Shown: positions 49,292 through 58,448 of the stretch, in pieces
How positions within the stretch are numbered: position 1 is the first letter of the stretch
Layout: each line of letters begins with the position of its first letter
NCBI GenBank assembly: GCA_045634085.1
Contig: JAZQZM010000052.1
Span: 32,454-96,453, forward strand
Origin: HGM04593 sp045634085
GTDB taxonomy: Bacteria > Bacteroidota > Bacteroidia > Bacteroidales > Bacteroidaceae
DNA length: 64,000 nucleotides
Reading direction: 5' to 3'
Notes under the pieces: generated by a model
What the model was told of the DNA's origin: nothing
The model's database searches: none
Seen by the model: the letters and a program-made list of their open reading frames with translations, nothing else
Position numbers and translations under genes: made by a program

Positions 49292-52123
49292 ATGGCATAC
49301 AATTTTAACGAGATTGAACAGAAGTGGCAGAAGCGATGGAAAGAGGACAAGACCTATCGCACAGTAGAGAATGATGAGAAGAAGAAATTCTATGTACTTA
49401 ACATGTTCCCTTACCCATCGGGTGCAGGCCTGCATGTAGGTCATCCTCTTGGTTATATAGCCTCGGATATCTTCGCGCGTTTCAAGCGCCTTCAGGGTTA
49501 CAACGTGCTTAACCCAATGGGTTACGATGCATACGGACTCCCGGCAGAACAGTATGCCATCCAGACAGGACAGCACCCTGCAATAACAACAGAGCAGAAT
49601 ATCAACCGCTACCGCGAACAGCTCGACAAGATAGGTTTCTGCTTCGACTGGGACCGCGAGATAAGGACATGTGATGCTGAATACTACCACTGGACACAGT
49701 GGACATTCATCAAGATGTTCAACAGTTACTTCGACAACGATACAAAGTGCGCAAAACCTATAGCTGAACTCATAGAAAAACTGAGTAAAGAGGGTAGTGC
49801 AGGTATCAATGCGGCATGTACAGAAGAGGTTGAAATAACAGCCGGTGAGTGGAACAACATGAGTGAGACTGCACAGCAAGAACTTCTCATGAACTGGCGT
49901 ATAGCATTCCTCAACGAGACAATGGTAAACTGGTGCCCGGCATTGGGAACAGTACTTGCCAACGACGAGGTTGTCGACGGTGTATCAGAACGTGGCGGAT
50001 ACCCAGTCGTACAGAAGAAGATGAAGCAATGGTGCTTGAGAGTATCAGCTTATTCACAGCGCCTGCTTGACGGACTCGAGAACATCGACTGGACTGAATC
50101 ATTGAAGGAGACACAACGCAACTGGATAGGACGCAGCGAAGGTACAGAGATGCTGTTCCGCATCAAAGAGAGTGAAGTACAGTTCACAATATTCACCACA
50201 CGTGCCGACACTATCTTCGGTGTCACATTCATGGTTCTTGCACCGGAGAGTGAACTTGTTGCACAGTTGACCACAGAGGAACAAAAAGAGGCTGTAGAGG
50301 CATATCTTGACCGCACCAAGAAACGTACTGAACGTGAACGTATGATTGACCGTAACGTCACAGGTGTATTCACAGGTTCATATGCTATCAACCCTATTAC
50401 AGGTGAGGAGATTCCTGTTTGGGTAAGTGATTATGTACTTGCAGGCTACGGAACCGGTGCCATTATGGCTGTTCCTGCACACGACAGCCGTGACTATGCA
50501 TTTGCAAAGCACTTCGGTATTGAGATACGCCCGCTTATTGAGGGTTGTGATGTTACCGAAGAGAGTTTTGATGCCAAAGAGGGTATAATGACAAACTCTC
50601 CAACAGCAGTATTCAGCGACTGCAAACTTAACCTCAACGGTCTTACAGTAAAGGAAGCTATAGCAAAGACAAAGCAGTTCGTTACTGAGACCGGTCTTGG
50701 CCGCGTGAAGGTAAACTACCGTCTGCGCGATGCAATCTTCAGCCGTCAGCGTTATTGGGGTGAGCCGTTCCCAATCTACTATAAGGACAGTGTACCTTAC
50801 CCCATACCCGAGGAGTGCCTGCCGCTTGAACTGCCAGAAGTAGAGAAGTTCCTCCCTACAGAGAGTGGTGAGCCACCATTGGGTCACGCAAAGATGTGGG
50901 CATGGGACACAGTAAACAACTGTATTACAAGCAAAGAGAATATAGACAACACAACAATATTCCCTCTTGAGTTGAACACAATGCCCGGTTTCGCTGGTTC
51001 AAGTGCATACTACCTGCGTTACATGGATCCAAGAAACAACAAGGCACTTGTTTCAGAAAAGGCAAACGGCTATTGGCAGAATGTAGACCTTTATGTGGGT
51101 GGAAAAGAGCATGCTACAGGCCACCTCATCTACTCACGTTTCTGGAACATGTTCCTGTTCGACACAGGCGTGAGCACAAAGGAAGAACCGTTCCAGAAAC
51201 TCATCAACCAGGGTATGATTCAGGGACGAAGCAATTTTGTATACCGTATCAAGGATACCAATACATTTGTTTCACTGAATCTCTCAAAAGAGTATGATGT
51301 TACTCCTCTCCATGTTGACGTAAACATTGTGGCAAACGACATTCTTGACATTGATGCGTTCCGCGCATGGCGTCCCGAGTACGCCAATGCTGAGTTTATT
51401 CTCGAGGACGGAAAGTACATCTGCGGATGGGCTGTTGAGAAGATGAGCAAATCAATGTTCAACGTTGTAAACCCTGATGTGATTGTTGAGAAGTATGGTG
51501 CCGACACACTGCGCATGTACGAGATGTTCCTGGGACCTATTGAGCAGTCAAAGCCATGGGATACAAACGGTATTGACGGTTGCCACCGCTTCCTGCGCAA
51601 GTTGTGGGGAGTATTCTTCGACAAGAACGACAACCTTGTGATTACTGATGAAGTGCCAACAAAAGAGGAACTCAAGTCACTTCACAAACTCATCAAGAAG
51701 ACAACCGAGGACATACCAGCATTCTCATACAACACTACAGTAAGTGCATTCATGATATGCCTAAATGAACTCTCGGCACTCAAATGCAACAAAAAGGCAA
51801 TTCTTGAGAAACTTGTTGTCGTACTCTCTCCATTCGCACCCCACATCTGCGAGGAGCTTTGGGAAATCATGGGTCACGACACCACTATCTGTGATGCCGA
51901 GTGGCCTGAATACAACGAAGAGTACCTGAAGGAAGATACCGTGAAATATACAATCTCGTTCAATGGTAAGGCCCGCTTCACAATGGACTTTGCTGCCGAT
52001 GCTGCAAATGCAGACATCGAGGCAGCTGTACTTGCCAATGAGAACAGCCAGAAATACATTGACGGCAAACCTATCAGGAAGGTCATCATCGTTCCGAAGA
52101 AGATTGTCAATATTGTAATCTGA
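49292..52123 (+). CDS. leuS: Leucyl-tRNA synthetase
   Basis: Class I synthetase charging tRNA-Leu. The HIGH motif appears as PYPSGAGLHVGHPLGY (about 38-53), the editing domain (CP1) spans about 235-430 with the conserved TTRADTIFGVTFMVLAPE, and KMSKS is in EKMSKSMFNVVNPD. At 943 residues it has the insertion near residue 160-190 (EGSAGINAACTEEVEITA) seen in Bacteroidota LeuRS. The probable -7 box TATTTTTG is at 49221-49228, without a clear -33 box. Confidence 0.96.
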   Translation: MAYNFNEIEQKWQKRWKEDKTYRTVENDEKKKFYVLNMFPYPSGAGLHVGHPLGYIASDIFARFKRLQGYNVLNPMGYDAYGLPAEQYAIQTGQHPAITTEQNINRYREQLDKIGFCFDWDREIRTCDAEYYHWTQWTFIKMFNSYFDNDTKCAKPIAELIEKLSKEGSAGINAACTEEVEITAGEWNNMSETAQQELLMNWRIAFLNETMVNWCPALGTVLANDEVVDGVSERGGYPVVQKKMKQWCLRVSAYSQRLLDGLENIDWTESLKETQRNWIGRSEGTEMLFRIKESEVQFTIFTTRADTIFGVTFMVLAPESELVAQLTTEEQKEAVEAYLDRTKKRTERERMIDRNVTGVFTGSYAINPITGEEIPVWVSDYVLAGYGTGAIMAVPAHDSRDYAFAKHFGIEIRPLIEGCDVTEESFDAKEGIMTNSPTAVFSDCKLNLNGLTVKEAIAKTKQFVTETGLGRVKVNYRLRDAIFSRQRYWGEPFPIYYKDSVPYPIPEECLPLELPEVEKFLPTESGEPPLGHAKMWAWDTVNNCITSKENIDNTTIFPLELNTMPGFAGSSAYYLRYMDPRNNKALVSEKANGYWQNVDLYVGGKEHATGHLIYSRFWNMFLFDTGVSTKEEPFQKLINQGMIQGRSNFVYRIKDTNTFVSLNLSKEYDVTPLHVDVNIVANDILDIDAFRAWRPEYANAEFILEDGKYICGWAVEKMSKSMFNVVNPDVIVEKYGADTLRMYEMFLGPIEQSKPWDTNGIDGCHRFLRKLWGVFFDKNDNLVITDEVPTKEELKSLHKLIKKTTEDIPAFSYNTTVSAFMICLNELSALKCNKKAILEKLVVVLSPFAPHICEELWEIMGHDTTICDAEWPEYNEEYLKEDTVKYTISFNGKARFTMDFAADAANADIEAAVLANENSQKYIDGKPIRKVIIVPKKIVNIVI

Positions 52124-52158
52124 TACAGAATTTAAAAAACGCTTTAAATATATTGATT

Positions 52159-53130
52159 ATGGGCAATAGATTCATTCCAAAGCCGACAATAATGAGTGAG
52201 GTCAAGAATTATTTCATGATAACTCTTGGACTTACTCTGTATGCATTCACCTGGAAGTTCTTCATGGCTCCCTACCAGTTTGTGACAGGTGGTATAACCG
52301 GTATCGGAGGTATTGTAGAGTATACCACTGGTATTCCTATGCAGTACACCTATTTTGCCATAAACATAGTGCTTATAATAATTGCAATACAGCAGCTCGG
52401 ATGGAAATTCTGTGTCAAGACAGTATATGCAATCGCAGTAATGACGTTGGCTCTTGAAATGTTTGATGCCGTATTCCAGGCATATCCGCAATTCACAGCA
52501 GATAATATTCTGGGAGAGAACGCACAACTTGAGGCATGTATTGTAGGTTCAATATTCATTGGAATGGGTATAGCACTCTGTTTCCTCAGTAACGGAAGTA
52601 CAGGAGGTGTGGATATAATCGCAGCCATTGTAAACAAATACAAGGATATCAGTTTCGGACGTGCCATGCTGTATGTAGATGCATGTATCATCATAAGCAG
52701 TTTCTTTATCGTGCCCAATGACCTGAAGGAGGCGTTACAAAAGGTCTTTTACGGATTCATAAACCTTGTCATAGTCAATGTGGCGCTGGATTACATGGTA
52801 AACAGTAACCGCCAGGCAGTACAGTTCTTTATATTCTCCAGCAAGTATGATGAGATAGCATATTATATTACCCGTCATTTGAAGCGCGGTGTAACATTGC
52901 TTGATTCCATCGGTTACTATTCAGGCAAAGAGAGTAAGGTTGTTACAACCATTGCAAGAGCAAGCCAGTCGGCCCAGTTGCTCAGCGCCATAAAACAGAT
53001 AGACCCTAATGCACTTGTATCACAGTCAAAGGTTATGGCTGTATATGGCCTTGGATTCGACAAGATAAAGGTAAACTCCAAGAAAGTCAAAAAGGAACAT
53101 ATAGAACCAATTAAACAGGATAAGCAATAA
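52159..53130 (+). CDS. YitT-family membrane protein (DUF161/DUF2179)
   Basis: A 323-residue protein with five or six N-terminal membrane helices (about 15-200; QFVTGGITGIGGIVEYTTG and FLSNGSTGGVDIIAAI are the two DUF161 repeats) and a soluble C-terminal DUF2179 domain (about 215-300, VQFFIFSSKYDEIAYYITRHLKRGV). YitT proteins are widespread, and their transport function is not established. I use the ATG at 52159 (MGNRFIPKP), 35 bases after leuS, so it is likely in the leuS operon; the frame also has a TTG two codons earlier. Confidence 0.88.
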   Translation: MGNRFIPKPTIMSEVKNYFMITLGLTLYAFTWKFFMAPYQFVTGGITGIGGIVEYTTGIPMQYTYFAINIVLIIIAIQQLGWKFCVKTVYAIAVMTLALEMFDAVFQAYPQFTADNILGENAQLEACIVGSIFIGMGIALCFLSNGSTGGVDIIAAIVNKYKDISFGRAMLYVDACIIISSFFIVPNDLKEALQKVFYGFINLVIVNVALDYMVNSNRQAVQFFIFSSKYDEIAYYITRHLKRGVTLLDSIGYYSGKESKVVTTIARASQSAQLLSAIKQIDPNALVSQSKVMAVYGLGFDKIKVNSKKVKKEHIEPIKQDKQ

Positions 53131-53142
53131 CAATATGCAGCA

Positions 53143-53724
53143 ATGAAACTTGTATTTGCAACAAACAACAAGCATAAACTGCAGGAAGTAAGGGATATTC
53201 TGGGCAATAGAGTAGAGGTACTTTCACTCAACGATATAGGTTGCCATGATGATATACCCGAAACAGCTGAAACACTACAGGGAAATGCACTTATCAAGGC
53301 ACGTCACATATACGAAAAATATGGATTGGACTGTTTTGCCGATGACACTGGACTCGAAGTAGAAGCACTTGGTGGAGAACCAGGAGTATACTCGGCACGT
53401 TACGCAGGCGAAGAGTGCTGTTCCGAGGCAAATATGCAGAAGCTATTACATAATTTAACAGGAAAAGAGAACCGCAACGCACAATTTCGTACAGTTATCG
53501 CGTTAATTATTAAGGGAGAGGAAAAACTTTTCAACGGAATAGTAAAAGGAACCATAACAGAGAAGAAAATGGGTGACTCAGGATTCGGATATGACCCGAT
53601 ATTCATTCCCGAAGGTTTTTCCGACAGTTTTGCACAGATGAGCAGTGAAATGAAAAACAGCATCAGCCACCGATACCGTGCAACTCAGCAACTCAGTAAT
53701 TACTTGAAGGAAAATTATGATTAA
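53143..53724 (+). CDS. rdgB: XTP/dITP pyrophosphatase (HAM1/RdgB family)
   Basis: Hydrolyses deaminated purine nucleotides (dITP, XTP) to keep them out of DNA. The nucleotide-binding start VFATNNKHKLQEV (residues 3-15), FADDTGLEVEALGGEPGVYSARYAG, GDSGFGYDPIFIPEG and SHRYRA are all diagnostic. The length of 193 residues is typical. It lies 12 bases after the YitT-like gene, and its last 8 bases overlap the porZ-like gene. Confidence 0.96.
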   Translation: MKLVFATNNKHKLQEVRDILGNRVEVLSLNDIGCHDDIPETAETLQGNALIKARHIYEKYGLDCFADDTGLEVEALGGEPGVYSARYAGEECCSEANMQKLLHNLTGKENRNAQFRTVIALIIKGEEKLFNGIVKGTITEKKMGDSGFGYDPIFIPEGFSDSFAQMSSEMKNSISHRYRATQQLSNYLKENYD

Positions 53725-56014
53725 GAGACTCTTTACATTACTTGCATTACTGATAATTACCAATACAGTATATTCCGCAATAGATGACTGGAAACTTTAT
53801 CCATCATACCATAATGCCACATACTGCCAGGTTGCAGGTGATAAAGTATATATTCTGGCATCGGGAGCACTCTATTCATATAACAAAAATGACAATGAAG
53901 TACACCTGTACGACAAGATAAATACACTGAGTGACATAGATATAACAAATATCGCATACTGTAAAGATATCAAAGCATTAGTCATTGTGTATAATAATGC
54001 CAATATAGATATCCTTTACGATGATGAATCCATTTATAACATCACAGACTTCAAAAACAAGTCACTGCCACAGAAGAAAATAAACAACATCGGAATACAA
54101 GGAAGAATTGCATATCTGTCTACTGAGTTCGGAGTAGTTGAACTTGATCTTGAAAACCTTGAATTCAAGAACACTTTTGAAACAGGTCTGAACACAATTT
54201 GTACATACCTGTTCAAGGACAGATTATACACAGCTACAAAATCAGGATTATACTATTGCGAGACGGACAAGAACATACTTGATAAAAGTAACTGGAAAAA
54301 GGGACATGACAATGCCATGAAGACACTTGCAGAACTTGATGGCAAACTGTATTGTCTGGCAAGCGACGGAAAACTACTCGAGATTATCCCTGAAACCGAC
54401 AAACTGAAGATGGTTGACAACAGCGACAGCTACAGTTATATGTATAAAGACGGTGACTGTTTCATTGCTGTATCGGCAAACCGTATTGTAAGGATAGATG
54501 CCACAGAGACAAGCAAGATATGTGACATCAATGAGAAATATAATTTTATTCTAAAGGATAAGGATTCATATTGGTGTTGCAAGGGTTACGATGGAGTAGT
54601 GGAGTCTTCGGTTTCGGATAACTCAATAATAGCAAAAAAACAGACCCTGCTACCCGACAGTCCCATAAGGAACTACAGTGAGTTCATGAATTTTACAAGT
54701 GACGGAAAGTTGCTTGTTGCCGGTGGAAACATAAACTATTTCGGTCTCAAGGAAAATGACCATGAAGGTACTTTGATGGAATATGACGGTTACAGGTGGA
54801 AGAGCCTTATCACAGATTCAATCAAGAGTGCCACTGGATTGGAATGTAAGAATATATGTTCTGTTGATGAAGATCCCACAGAACCCGGTCATTACTTTGC
54901 AAGTTCATTCGGATACGGTATATTCGAATTCAGGAACGGAAAATTTGTAAAGCATTACGACTTTGAGAATTCAATCCTTGAGAGTGCAGTCCCGAACAAT
55001 AAGGCGTATACACGTATCCCTACTGTCAAATTTGACAAAGAGGGAAACCTGTGGTGTGTCAATACCACAAACGTTGCAGACATTGTAAAGGTACTTAAAA
55101 AGGATGGAGATTGGGTATCCTTGAATTATAGAGATATTGAATATATGGAAACAATGGTAAAACCATATATTGACTCAAGAGGATGGTTATGGATTACATC
55201 ACTACAGGGAGAACCCGGTATATTCTGTGCCAAACTTAACGGTACACCGTTCGACACTAGAGACGACAATTCAAAAGTATGGCTGCATAAATTCACAAAC
55301 CAGGACGGAACAAGTTACGACATATATCAGGTATATGCACTTGAAGAGGACCACAATGGTAAGATGTGGATAGGAACAAATACAGGACTATTTGTTATCG
55401 ATAATCCGCAGACATTTTTCAATGACGGAAAACTCAAACAGATAAAAGTCCCACGCAACGACGGTACCGGACTTGCCGACTACCTGCTCAGCGGAACATA
55501 TATAAAGACTATAAACGTAGACGGAGCCAATCGCAAATGGGTTGGTACAAATGACAACGGATTATATCTTATAAGTGCCGACGGACTTGAGACAATACAC
55601 CATTTCACAACAGAGAATTCACCGCTACCGTCAAATACCATCGAAAGTGTAGCAATAAACTCAAACAGCGGAGAGGTTTTTATTGGAACAAGTAAAGGAA
55701 TTGCAAGTTACATGAGTGACGCAACACGCCCCGAGGAAAGACTTGATGAAAACAGCATACACGCCTATCCAAATCCTGTGAGAGCCGCTTACAACGGAAA
55801 TGTTTCTATAACCGGACTTACATACGACTGTAACGTAAAAATCGTCGACGCTGCAGGATTACTTATCAATGAAGGCAATTCAAATGGAGGAATGTACAAC
55901 TGGAATTGTCGCAACCAACGCGGTGAAAAAGTACCCGGTGGAGTATACTATGTACTGACATACGACGAAAACGGCAACGAAGGAGCAGCCACCAAGATAC
56001 TCATTACAAGATAA
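53717..56014 (+). CDS. PorZ-like two-propeller exported protein (type IX secretion related)
   Basis: A 765-residue protein with a signal peptide (residues 1-21, LFTLLALLIITNTVYSAIDDW). About 22-690 form two beta-propellers of the two-component-regulator type (repeats such as KMWIGTNTGLFVIDN, RKWVGTNDNGLYLIS and GEVFIGTSKGIASY). The C-terminal 80 residues are a sorting-type domain (HAYPNPVR, then NVKIVDAAGLLINEG, ending GGVYYVLTYDENG...ATKILITR), as in cargo and PorZ of the type IX secretion system. PorZ of Porphyromonas takes part in attaching A-LPS to cargo. Whether this organism has a full system cannot be seen here. It overlaps rdgB and the next gene. Confidence 0.8.
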   Translation: MIKRLFTLLALLIITNTVYSAIDDWKLYPSYHNATYCQVAGDKVYILASGALYSYNKNDNEVHLYDKINTLSDIDITNIAYCKDIKALVIVYNNANIDILYDDESIYNITDFKNKSLPQKKINNIGIQGRIAYLSTEFGVVELDLENLEFKNTFETGLNTICTYLFKDRLYTATKSGLYYCETDKNILDKSNWKKGHDNAMKTLAELDGKLYCLASDGKLLEIIPETDKLKMVDNSDSYSYMYKDGDCFIAVSANRIVRIDATETSKICDINEKYNFILKDKDSYWCCKGYDGVVESSVSDNSIIAKKQTLLPDSPIRNYSEFMNFTSDGKLLVAGGNINYFGLKENDHEGTLMEYDGYRWKSLITDSIKSATGLECKNICSVDEDPTEPGHYFASSFGYGIFEFRNGKFVKHYDFENSILESAVPNNKAYTRIPTVKFDKEGNLWCVNTTNVADIVKVLKKDGDWVSLNYRDIEYMETMVKPYIDSRGWLWITSLQGEPGIFCAKLNGTPFDTRDDNSKVWLHKFTNQDGTSYDIYQVYALEEDHNGKMWIGTNTGLFVIDNPQTFFNDGKLKQIKVPRNDGTGLADYLLSGTYIKTINVDGANRKWVGTNDNGLYLISADGLETIHHFTTENSPLPSNTIESVAINSNSGEVFIGTSKGIASYMSDATRPEERLDENSIHAYPNPVRAAYNGNVSITGLTYDCNVKIVDAAGLLINEGNSNGGMYNWNCRNQRGEKVPGGVYYVLTYDENGNEGAATKILITR

Positions 56015-56526
56015 TGGAAATAGAGATAACAAAGGCAACAACAGAAGATATCCCGGTCATAGAAACAATGGCCGGGATTGTTTTCAGGCATACATACAGG
56101 AACATACTCACAAAAGAACAGATTGAGTATATGATGGAGTGGATGTATTCCACCGACAGCCTTGAAAGACAACTTAAAGACGGTCACAACTTCTTTATTG
56201 CAAGAAGTGAAGATATCGCTTATGGATATGTTTCAATACAAAGGGAAAGAGTAGAGAACGATATTACAATCTATCACCTACATAAATTATACGTAATTCC
56301 TGAACGGCAGAGTAGTGGAATAGGCAATCTTCTATTTGAAAATGCATGCCAATATGTAAGAGAGGATAAAACCACTCCAAAAGCACGTATAGAACTCAAT
56401 GTAAACCGTTTTAACAAAGCAATAGAGTTTTACCTTAAAAAAGGAATGAAAATCGCCTCAGAGGGTGATTTTCCGATAGGCTCAGGATATTACATGAACG
56501 ACTACGTAATGAGCCTTGAATTATAG
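56014..56526 (+). CDS. GNAT-family N-acetyltransferase
   Basis: A 170-residue acetyltransferase. The acetyl-CoA site is the VIPERQSSGIGNLLFENA segment (R/QxxGIG), after the strand HLHKLYV. The C-terminal RFNKAIEFYLKKGMKIASEGDFPIG matches GNAT motif B and resembles spermidine/diamine acetyltransferases (PaiA-like), but the substrate is not certain. Its start overlaps the stop of the porZ-like gene by one base. Confidence 0.88.
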   Translation: MEIEITKATTEDIPVIETMAGIVFRHTYRNILTKEQIEYMMEWMYSTDSLERQLKDGHNFFIARSEDIAYGYVSIQRERVENDITIYHLHKLYVIPERQSSGIGNLLFENACQYVREDKTTPKARIELNVNRFNKAIEFYLKKGMKIASEGDFPIGSGYYMNDYVMSLEL

Positions 56527-56529
56527 ATT

Positions 56530-56555
56530 GAAATGTGAAAGGGTTTTCACATTTC
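56530..56555. terminator. Shared terminator hairpin
   Basis: An 11-bp inverted repeat GAAATGTGAAA (56530-56540) / TTTCACATTTC (56545-56555) between two convergent genes. It overlaps the last codons of the leftward metallophosphoesterase gene. Confidence 0.65.
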
Positions 56556-57725
56556 ACATTTTAACTCCAGCACAGTAACTTCGGGGCGTGCTCCAATGCG
56601 GGCAAAGAAACCCACACTTCCTATTCCGTCATTTATATAGAGTTTACCATTTTCACCCTCATAAAGACCACTCCACTCATCATACATCAAAGCAGCCGGA
56701 GATAGTGGGCCAATCTTCATCTGCATGGCATGTATGTGCCCCGATAGGGTAAGGTCACTGTAACCTCCGCTACAAAGAGAATGCCACAGCTGTGGAAGAT
56801 GTGAAACCGTTATATTAAAAACATTATCCGGTACATTATTATAAATGTGACTCACATCAAAATCATCAATACTCTTCATAGAATGCTTGTAATCCAGAAG
56901 TTCTTCGGAGTAATCTACACCTGTTATTGCTATTGAGTCACTGCCTCTTTTTATATAAACAGTACTGTCTTTCAGGAACACCCATCCGGCACTCCCGGCA
57001 GCCTGCTCCAAAGATGCCTTATTCTGCTCTCTAAACCCCTCTGTAGAGCCGTTTACATATGAGCCGGTATCATGATTACCCAATACTGCAAAAACGCCGT
57101 CACGCCCTTTAATCAAAGCAAGTTTCTCAAGAACGTCAGATGAAAGCTCACTATGGTGTATATTCACAAGGTCACCTCCAAAGAGAACAATATCCGCATC
57201 CACAGACCTGATTGTATTGGCAAGATTTTCAAGTTCAGCAACAGCATCCCACATTGAACCGATATGTATGTCCGAAATGAATGCTATTTTGTAGCCATCA
57301 AATGACTCAGGCAGGTCTGTGAACCTTGTTTCAACCTCCTTGACTTCAATATCAGTACGTGTCACTAAAGCACCGTACATGAACGATGCAAAAAGCAGAG
57401 AAGAAACAGCCACACCTGTCCACATCCATTTCCTGCTCCGTGTAGGCAACCAGAATGCATACATAAAGAGTCTTGCTACTGAAAAGAATAGATAGCAGGT
57501 AAGTATGGACATTGAGAATTTCATCATGAACTGACTGTTCTCAGCTGTTATGAACACGAACATGAATAATGGTGTAAGCAGTATCAGTAGATAAGAGAAG
57601 AGTACAGTACTACAGAATATATAAACTACCGGTTTACCCGCACCGCTTTTTTTTAGACGCCTGTAGGCTATGATATCAAGAATCACCATGGCAAGCGCCA
57701 ATATTGTTGTTATAATCTTTGTCAT
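56547..57725 (-). CDS. Membrane-anchored metallophosphoesterase
   Basis: A 392-residue protein. The first 115 residues hold four hydrophobic helices (about 4-20, 30-50, 70-92 and 101-120), and the rest is a calcineurin-like phosphoesterase with all its metal motifs: ISDIHIGSM (D-x-H), GGDLVNIH (GD), LGNHD (GNHD) and LSGHIHAMQ (GHxH). This is the YkuE/LpxH-like superfamily; the substrate is unknown, a lipid or nucleotide phosphodiester being possible. Its start adjoins the AT-rich region proposed as an origin. Confidence 0.88.
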   Translation of the reverse strand: MTKIITTILALAMVILDIIAYRRLKKSGAGKPVVYIFCSTVLFSYLLILLTPLFMFVFITAENSQFMMKFSMSILTCYLFFSVARLFMYAFWLPTRSRKWMWTGVAVSSLLFASFMYGALVTRTDIEVKEVETRFTDLPESFDGYKIAFISDIHIGSMWDAVAELENLANTIRSVDADIVLFGGDLVNIHHSELSSDVLEKLALIKGRDGVFAVLGNHDTGSYVNGSTEGFREQNKASLEQAAGSAGWVFLKDSTVYIKRGSDSIAITGVDYSEELLDYKHSMKSIDDFDVSHIYNNVPDNVFNITVSHLPQLWHSLCSGGYSDLTLSGHIHAMQMKIGPLSPAALMYDEWSGLYEGENGKLYINDGIGSVGFFARIGARPEVTVLELKCEM

Positions 57726-58304
57726 GTTCTATTATATTATTGTATATGACGCGAAGATACTAAAATCCCACCTAACAGAATCCAATATCATGTTAACTTT
57801 AGTTATCCACACGTTCAACATGGTTTATTTATATATATTTCCTTTTTTAAAAAATAAAAAGATTAAAAAGAACAATAAAGTCTGTTGATAGTGTAGAGAA
57901 AAAAATGCTGTTAAATTTGCTTTTTATCTTGTTAGTAGCAGAGTTTAAGTTATTGACATCTTTTCAACATGCTGTATTGTTGTAAATAAATACATTACGT
58001 GGGTTTATCAACAATTAATGAACAGATACGTACTTGATAAAAAGTGGTATATAAACCTGTTTAAAACTGTTTAAAAAACAATTGATAAATAACCGCTAAA
58101 AAGTGGCATAATAATTTGGTATTGTAATTACATGTACGGCTTAATTTTTGATTGGAGACAACAAAATTTAAATGCCACTTTTTTTGTTTAAGTTTTCATT
58201 ATGTTTTTAACAGGTTATCAACACATATATGTGAATTGTTGATAATATATGTAGGTATTTATGTGTGAAGATAGTCATTATTGATGTATATGATACAAAA
58301 ACAA
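57726..58304. other. Candidate chromosomal replication origin (oriC)
   Basis: A strongly AT-rich region without genes. It contains TTATCCACA (57803-57811) and three TTATCAACA (58005-58013, 58215-58223, and 58237-58245 on the minus strand), with near matches at 57883-57891 (minus) and 57961-57969. There is also a tandem 10-bp repeat CTGTTTAAAA (58057-58076) and the motif AAAAAGTGGYAT at 58039-58050, 58098-58109 and, inverted, 58172-58183. DnaA boxes, an AT-rich tandem repeat and iterated motifs are the usual parts of an origin. dnaA itself is not in the window. The parS-like site is 23 kb away. Confidence 0.6.
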
Positions 58305-58413
58305 AGAGGTTGACTAAAAAGGCTCTTTTGTCGTTACGCTTGCCTCCAAAACAGCTCATTTTATTCAAACCTCAACAAGAGAGGCTAACCCATTTTACTT
58401 TTGGGTCAGCCTC
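58305..58413 (-). repeat. Interspersed structured element, copy C (lacking the core hairpin)
   Basis: Read on the minus strand, this runs parallel to copy B: GAGGCTGACCC / GGGTTAGCCTC hairpin (58381-58413), then the same TCTTGTTGAGGTTTGAATAA segment, GAGCTGTTTT, directly GGAGGCAAGCGTAACGAC, and the end AAAGAGCCTTTTTAGTC. About 55 bases that hold the outer-stem left arm and the core hairpin in B are absent. It lies behind the aminotransferase gene, whose terminator the first hairpin may be. Confidence 0.85.
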
Positions 58414-58448
58414 TTTATAGTAATATGTAAGTATTGTTGAAAAGCTTA

